A stretch of DNA of 10,708 bases from Eubacteriales bacterium (GTDB taxonomy: Bacteria > Bacillota_A > Clostridia > Christensenellales > Aristaeellaceae): NCBI GenBank assembly GCA_028692205.1, contig JAQUXV010000063.1, positions 1 through 10,708 on the forward strand, given 5' to 3'. Numbering within the stretch: position 1 is the stretch's first letter; each line of letters begins with the position of its first letter. The position numbers and the translations under genes are program-made. Shown piece after piece: positions 6,597-10,708 of the stretch. The notes beneath the pieces were generated by a model. The model ran no database searches. It saw only the letters and a list, made by a program, of their open reading frames with translations, and was not told the origin of the DNA.

Positions 6597-8225
6597 TTAT
6601 GAACGGCGATAAACCACTTCGCCGCCGATCATGGTAAGATCGACTTTCATGTCCTTGATTTCTTCCGGGTCACAACCGGCCAGATCGCCGGAAAGCACGG
6701 CCAAATCGGCCAGCTTGCCCGGTTCCACGCTGCCTTTTTGCGTTTCATCAAAGCTTGCGTACGCGCCGTTGTAGGTAAATAGGCGCAAGGCGTCCAAAAT
6801 GGAAATGCGCTGGGATGCGCCGGTTACCGTTTGATGCGCGATATCCTTGCGGGTCACGGCGGCGTAGATGCCAAAAAGTGGGTTGGGGCCGACGACGGGG
6901 CAGTCGGACCCGGCAGCGGAAACGATGCCCGCATCAAGGAAAGAACGGTTGGCGAAGAAGTATTCGCAACGCTCTCCGTAATAGCGGTTGTAATCACTGC
7001 CGTTCAGGGTGATGAACGCCGGGTTGGTCACCGTAACGATGCGCGCCTTCCGAATGCGGTCGATCAGTTCCGGATCGGAAATGCCGCAGTGCTCGATGCG
7101 GTGGCGGTGATCTCTCCGCGGGCTTTGGGCAAGGCAATATTCGATGCAGTTCACCATTTCCTCTACCACCGCGTCGCCCACGGCGTGTGCGGAGATTTGG
7201 AACCCGGCTTTATGCGCGGCGAGCATCAGCTCGTTCAGCTCGTCCTGTTCCCAGTTTTTCAGCCCCTTTAAGTCGGGGTCGTGGCTGTAAGGCTGCCGCG
7301 TGGCGCAGGAGGGGCCGCTGGTGGAACCGTCCAGCAGCACTTTGGCCGCGCCAAGCTTGAAATGCTCGTCTCCGATGCCGGTGGTAATGCCCGCTTCCAG
7401 AAAGCTGCGCACGTAATCGCTGCTCATCTGCTTGTTGAGCGTACGATAGATCAGCGCGTAGATGCGCTGGTGTACCAGCCCGCTCTGCGCCGCTTTTTGC
7501 AGCAGGTGCATGAACTGCGCGCCGTTGTGCCCGGCATCATGAACGCTGGTGATCCCTACGGAAGAAAGGATTTTCCCCGCCTTTTGAAGCCCTTCCAAAA
7601 CATCGGCGTCATTATATTGGGTAATCGCCCAGATGGCGTTGTTTCCGCTTTCCTTCACCAGCCCGGTGATTTCGCCGTGCTCATCCACCACTACTTCGCC
7701 GGGCTTGAAGGCGGAGGCGTCCGTGATGCCCGCAAGGGTTAAAGCGGCGGAGTTGGCAACGCTCATGTGGCCGCAGGCGCGCGTACACATCAGGGGATTA
7801 CCGGGCGCGATATCATCAAAATCCGCCTTCGTGGGATGCCGTTTTTCGGCCAGCTTGTTTTGGTCGTACCCCCACAGAAAAATCCACTCGCCCGGTTTTT
7901 TACGCGCGACTTCTTTACGTACAAGCTCCCGGATAGCCTCGATCGACGGCGCTTTATCCCCCGCGATATCGATGGTGACCTTAAAAAACAGGCTATAAAT
8001 CGCAAGGTGCATATGCGCGTCGATAAAACCGGGAACCAGCGTACGGCCGGCCAGATCGATCATTTCGGTTTTCGGCCCGGCATAGCGGAGCGCCGTATCG
8101 GAATCGCCCACATAGGCGATGCGGTCATCGCGCACGGCGACAGCCCCGGCTACGGAATCGGCGGCGTCCACCGTGAGCACTTTTCCGTTGGTAAAAATGG
8201 TATCCGCATAGATCTCCGACAGCAT
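6597..8225 (-). CDS. YtcJ-like amidohydrolase, paralogue 3 (operon-proximal)
   Basis: 542-residue amidohydrolase-3 family enzyme, the most diverged of the three. Presumed metal and catalytic residues are H71 and H73 (PGFIDAHMHL), D230 (TSVHDAG), K295 (AAKVLLDGS), H347 (HAVGD), H379 (RHRIEHCG) and D441 (GSDCPV). It shares with its siblings WGYDQNKL, the CGH motif near residue 151, TSGPSCATRQPYSHD and the NGSDY.RYYG segment, so all three belong to one subfamily. The substrate-side segments after H73 and around D441 (SDCPVVGPNP against SDAPTADES) differ, which suggests a different specificity. A strong AAGGAGG (8233-8239, minus strand) sits 7 nt before the ATG. It follows the DppF-like ATPase gene after 40 nt, in the same direction and with no terminator seen between them. 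Confidence 0.9.
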   Translation of the reverse strand: MLSEIYADTIFTNGKVLTVDAADSVAGAVAVRDDRIAYVGDSDTALRYAGPKTEMIDLAGRTLVPGFIDAHMHLAIYSLFFKVTIDIAGDKAPSIEAIRELVRKEVARKKPGEWIFLWGYDQNKLAEKRHPTKADFDDIAPGNPLMCTRACGHMSVANSAALTLAGITDASAFKPGEVVVDEHGEITGLVKESGNNAIWAITQYNDADVLEGLQKAGKILSSVGITSVHDAGHNGAQFMHLLQKAAQSGLVHQRIYALIYRTLNKQMSSDYVRSFLEAGITTGIGDEHFKLGAAKVLLDGSTSGPSCATRQPYSHDPDLKGLKNWEQDELNELMLAAHKAGFQISAHAVGDAVVEEMVNCIEYCLAQSPRRDHRHRIEHCGISDPELIDRIRKARIVTVTNPAFITLNGSDYNRYYGERCEYFFANRSFLDAGIVSAAGSDCPVVGPNPLFGIYAAVTRKDIAHQTVTGASQRISILDALRLFTYNGAYASFDETQKGSVEPGKLADLAVLSGDLAGCDPEEIKDMKVDLTMIGGEVVYRRS

Positions 8226-8265
8226 ATGAAGGCCTCCTTATTATTATTGAGGACTTGAAGGTTTG

Positions 8266-9210
8266 TTATTTGCAGAGATAGCGGTGGCAGCGCACATGCC
8301 TGCCGTTGTCCAGTTCCACCAGGTTTGGCGTAATACCCTCGCAGATTTCCATTCGCCAGGGACAGCGGGAGTAAAAGGCGCAGCCGGGTTTAGTGTCGAT
8401 GGGGCTGGGCACATCCCCCTGCAGAATTACGCGCTCCTTCTCCTCGCCTTCCACACTGGGAATGGCGGAAAGCAGCGCCTGCGTATAAGGGTGCATCGGC
8501 TCGTTGTAAACCGCTTCCACATCGCCAACCTCCACCAGCTTGCCAAGGTACATCACCCCGATGCGGTCGCTGATGTAATGCACCACGTGCAAATCGTGCG
8601 AGATGAACACATAGGTGAGGTTGCGCGTCTTTTGCAGGTTCTTCAGCAGGTTCAGGATTTGTGCCTGTATGGATACATCCAGCGCGGAAACCGATTCGTC
8701 CGCCACGACGAACCTGGGATTGAGAATCAGCGCGATAGCGATGCTGACGCGCTGACGCTGGCCGCCGGAAAGCTCGTTGGGGTACTTATCCAGATAGCTG
8801 GCGTCCAGCCCGACGATCTCGATGATTTCCCGCGCCTTCTTTTTCCGCTCCTCACGCGTGCCGATTCTATGAATCGTCAGCGGTTCTTCAATCAGCCAGC
8901 CGATCTTCTTTTTTGGGTTCAGGGACGAATATGGGTCCTGAAAGATGATCTGCACATCCCGCCGCGGCACGCCGCCCGGCAGGTATTTCACCTCGCCGCC
9001 CGTAGGCTCGATTAAAAAGGTAAGCATTTGCCCGAGGGTGGATTTGCCGCAGCCGCTTTCGCCTACAATGCCCAGCACCTCGCCTTTGTAAATGTCCAGC
9101 GTTACGCCGTCCACGGCTTTCAGGTAACTGGTCATGCCCAGCAGGCGGGTGCTTTTAAGAGGATAATACTTCTTCACGTCCTCGACGTGCATTAAAACTT
9201 CCTTGCTCAT
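8266..9210 (-). CDS. Oligopeptide/dipeptide ABC transporter ATPase, OppF/DppF type
   Basis: 314-residue nucleotide-binding subunit of a peptide-type ABC importer. It energises uptake together with the DppD-like partner on the cytoplasmic face. Walker A is GESGCGKS (50-57), the Q-loop is Q91 (IIFQDPYSSLNP), the signature LSGGQ is 147-151, Walker B ends with D171-E172 (VVADES, where Pro is more usual than Ser), and the switch histidine is H205. The C-terminal oligopeptide-transporter extension carries the usual cysteine cluster (GCAFYSRCPWRMEIC, with a later RCH). The order of insertion sequences and the DPYSSLNP motif favour OppF/DppF over OppD. The ATG overlaps the upstream gene's stop as ATGA (9207-9210). 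The frame is open further upstream, but that part runs antisense-like through the partner gene and lacks ABC sequence. Confidence 0.93.
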   Translation of the reverse strand: MSKEVLMHVEDVKKYYPLKSTRLLGMTSYLKAVDGVTLDIYKGEVLGIVGESGCGKSTLGQMLTFLIEPTGGEVKYLPGGVPRRDVQIIFQDPYSSLNPKKKIGWLIEEPLTIHRIGTREERKKKAREIIEIVGLDASYLDKYPNELSGGQRQRVSIAIALILNPRFVVADESVSALDVSIQAQILNLLKNLQKTRNLTYVFISHDLHVVHYISDRIGVMYLGKLVEVGDVEAVYNEPMHPYTQALLSAIPSVEGEEKERVILQGDVPSPIDTKPGCAFYSRCPWRMEICEGITPNLVELDNGRHVRCHRYLCK

Positions 9211-10172
9211 GCCTTCACCTCCAGCGGGAAATGGCAGCGCACCTTCCGGCCGTCTACCTCGGTCAGCGCCGGAGTTTGGGTGTTGCAGATGTCGCAGCGG
9301 TGTGTGCATCGGTCTTTGAAACAGCAGCCGGTGTGGTCGCGGGCAAACAGCGGGGGCACGATACCCTCGATGCTGTACAGCGGCTTGCCCTTTTTGCCGG
9401 AGGTCGGTATGGAATCCAGCAGGCCGCGGGTGTAGGGGTGCAGGGGATGCTGAAACAGGTCCGCCACCGCGCCTTCCTCCACGATATAGCCCGCGTACAT
9501 GATAACGGCGCGGCTGCAAAGCGTGCGGATAATGCCCAGATCGTGCGAGATGAACAGTGCGGAGGTGTGATCTTCCTCGTTGAGCTTTTTCAGCAGATCG
9601 AGTATCTGCGCCTGAATGGTTACATCCAGCGCCGTGGTAGGCTCGTCCGCGATGACGATCTCGGGTTTGTTGATCAGCGCGATAGCGATGACGATGCGCT
9701 GGCGCATGCCACCGGACAGCTGGTGGGGATAGTCTTTATAAAGCTTTTCCACCCGCGAAAGGCCGACCTTGCGCATCATATCCAGCGTTTTTTCATAGGC
9801 TTCCTTTTTGGATGCGTGATGGTGCGTCTCGTAAACCTCCTGCACCTGCTTGCCGACGGGGATCAGGGGGTTGAGGGCGGTCATCGGCTCCTGAAAGATC
9901 ATGGATAGGGTGCTGCCGCGCAGCGGCGCAAGCGCTTTGGGAGAAAAATCGGTAATTTCCTGGTCATTGATGCGCATGGAGCCTTTGGTTACCCGCGCCG
10001 TGGGGGGCAGCAGGCCCATAATGGCGAGCGACGAAATGCTTTTGCCGCAGCCGCTTTCGCCCACAATGCCCAGAATTTCGCCGGACTGAACGGTGAAAGA
10101 GGAGTCCGTAACGGCGATATAGTCTTTGTGGTCCCGTGTAAAGCAAACTTCCAGATTCCGTACCTCGATCAT
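9207..10172 (-). CDS. Oligopeptide/dipeptide ABC transporter ATPase, OppD/DppD type
   Basis: 321-residue nucleotide-binding subunit, partner of the OppF/DppF-like protein. Walker A GESGCGKS is 38-45, the Q-loop is Q94 ([12 protein letters not shown], diagnostic of the OppD/DppD branch), the signature LSGGM is 152-156, Walker B ends with D176-E177 ([12 protein letters not shown]), and the switch histidine is H210. The C-terminal extension contains C283, C284, C289, C293, C296 and C313. Related DppD proteins bind an iron-sulfur cluster with such cysteines, so a cluster is plausible here. AAAGGAGG (10180-10187, minus strand) is 7 nt before the ATG. The gene begins 18 nt after the permease stop and overlaps the next gene by 4 nt, so the three transporter genes form a tight unit. 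Confidence 0.94.
   Translation of the reverse strand: MIEVRNLEVCFTRDHKDYIAVTDSSFTVQSGEILGIVGESGCGKSISSLAIMGLLPPTARVTKGSMRINDQEITDFSPKALAPLRGSTLSMIFQEPMTALNPLIPVGKQVQEVYETHHHASKKEAYEKTLDMMRKVGLSRVEKLYKDYPHQLSGGMRQRIVIAIALINKPEIVIADEPTTALDVTIQAQILDLLKKLNEEDHTSALFISHDLGIIRTLCSRAVIMYAGYIVEEGAVADLFQHPLHPYTRGLLDSIPTSGKKGKPLYSIEGIVPPLFARDHTGCCFKDRCTHRCDICNTQTPALTEVDGRKVRCHFPLEVKA
9216..9222 (-). promoter_or_regulatory. Ribosome-binding site deciding the DppF-like start
   Basis: GGAGGTG on the minus strand lies 5 nt before the ATG at 9210-9208, inside the end of the DppD-like gene. With the ATGA overlap it marks 9210 as the start and rejects the longer open frame. Confidence 0.75.
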
Positions 10173-10190
10173 ACCGTGGCCTCCTTTCGC

Positions 10191-10708
10191 TTACAGTCGG
10201 GTATCCAGCACATCCCGCAGGCCGTCGCCGATCAGGTTGAAGCCGAGCACCATGGCGGTTACCATGATGCCGGGGCCGATGGCGTAGGTGACGGAGTTGT
10301 AAATAAAGCTTTGCGCTTCTTTGAGCATCATGCCCCAGCTGGGCGCGGGGGGCTGTATGCCGAGGCCGAGGTAGCTGAGCCCCGCTTCCAGCAGGATGGA
10401 GTTCGCGAAGGCGAGCGAGCAGGTAACGGCCAGCGAGGAAAGGATGTTTGGAAGAATGTGAATATACATCACGCGCAGGGAGTTGGCGCCCCGGGCCCGG
10501 GCCGCTTTGACAAAATCGTAGCTCTTATACTGGATGAACCCCGCGCGCGTAATGCGGGCAAACCGCGGAATGGACATGACCCCCAGCGAGATGATCACGT
10601 TGCGCACGCCGGTGCCGAAAATGGAAATCAGCATCAGCGCGATCAGGATGCCGGGATAAGCCATCTGCGTGTCGATCAGTTTCATAAGCACGGTGTCCAC
10701 TTTGCCGC
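10191..10708 (-). CDS. Peptide-type ABC transporter permease, OppC/DppC-like (5' end outside window)
   Basis: C-terminal 171 residues of an inner-membrane permease of the OppC/DppC branch. The family is about 280-300 residues long, so over a third lies beyond the right edge. The frame is open to the window end; the GTG at 10700 is an internal valine codon (the upstream codons read G-K). The EAA loop that docks on the ATPases is DFVKAARARGANSLRVMYIHILPN-like, at about 10420-10510, with the conserved Gly and Leu-Pro. AGLSYLGLGIQPPAPSWG and the final GDGLRDVLDTRL are typical of DppC. Four or so membrane segments are visible. It leads into the DppD-like gene after 18 nt. The companion DppB-like permease and the substrate-binding protein are expected further right, as in most such operons. 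Confidence 0.93.
   Translation of the reverse strand, partial: GKVDTVLMKLIDTQMAYPGILIALMLISIFGTGVRNVIISLGVMSIPRFARITRAGFIQYKSYDFVKAARARGANSLRVMYIHILPNILSSLAVTCSLAFANSILLEAGLSYLGLGIQPPAPSWGMMLKEAQSFIYNSVTYAIGPGIMVTAMVLGFNLIGDGLRDVLDTRL

Noticed and set aside
9211..9519. N-terminal extension of the DppF-like ATPase
   Set aside because: It would overlap the DppD-like gene by about 310 nt and shows no ABC sequence. The ATGA overlap and ribosome-binding site fix the start at 9210.
1..10708. CRISPR array, tRNA, rRNA, transposase or phage genes
   Set aside because: No direct-repeat array, tRNA or rRNA sequence, or mobile-element protein was recognised on either strand.

Overview
The window reads as chromosomal DNA from a GC-rich member of the Firmicutes/Clostridia, probably a gut Oscillospiraceae-like anaerobe. 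The reasons are strong AGGAGG-type Shine-Dalgarno sites before most genes, short or overlapping gene junctions, and a Clostridia-like gene repertoire. This placement is inferred from style, not from a marker comparison.

Left part, plus strand (1-3084): the C-terminal two thirds of tyrosyl-tRNA synthetase (tyrS), a small VOC-fold metalloenzyme of the glyoxalase type, and a membrane acyltransferase of the acyltransferase-3 family. The gaps between these three genes (861-1333 and 1718-2016) contain no convincing ORF but are rich in nested complementarity. There is a long imperfect hairpin at 929-1011, a multi-stem structure at 1163-1301 about 46 nt downstream of a good sigma-A-like promoter, and a second multi-stem structure at 1767-1957. 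The last two lie directly upstream of the VOC gene and the acyltransferase gene and could be structured leaders or independent ncRNAs.

Centre (3105-3143): a hairpin terminator shared by the converging acyltransferase gene and the minus-strand operon. Its T-rich tail is better on the minus-strand side.

Right part, minus strand (10708 down to 3247): one apparent operon, reading ABC permease (5' end outside the window), OppD/DppD-like ATPase, OppF/DppF-like ATPase, then three tandem paralogous amidohydrolases of the YtcJ/amidohydrolase-3 type. Gaps are 18 nt, a 4-nt ATGA overlap, 40 nt, 11 nt and 21 nt. The likely logic is uptake of a peptide-like or N-substituted small molecule by the Dpp/Opp transporter, followed by cytoplasmic hydrolysis by a set of related metal-dependent enzymes with diverged specificities. 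The substrate-binding protein and the first permease are expected just beyond the right edge.

The most unusual items are the amidohydrolase triplet tied to a peptide-type transporter, with an Asp-to-Cys change in one copy, and the structured intergenic RNAs.
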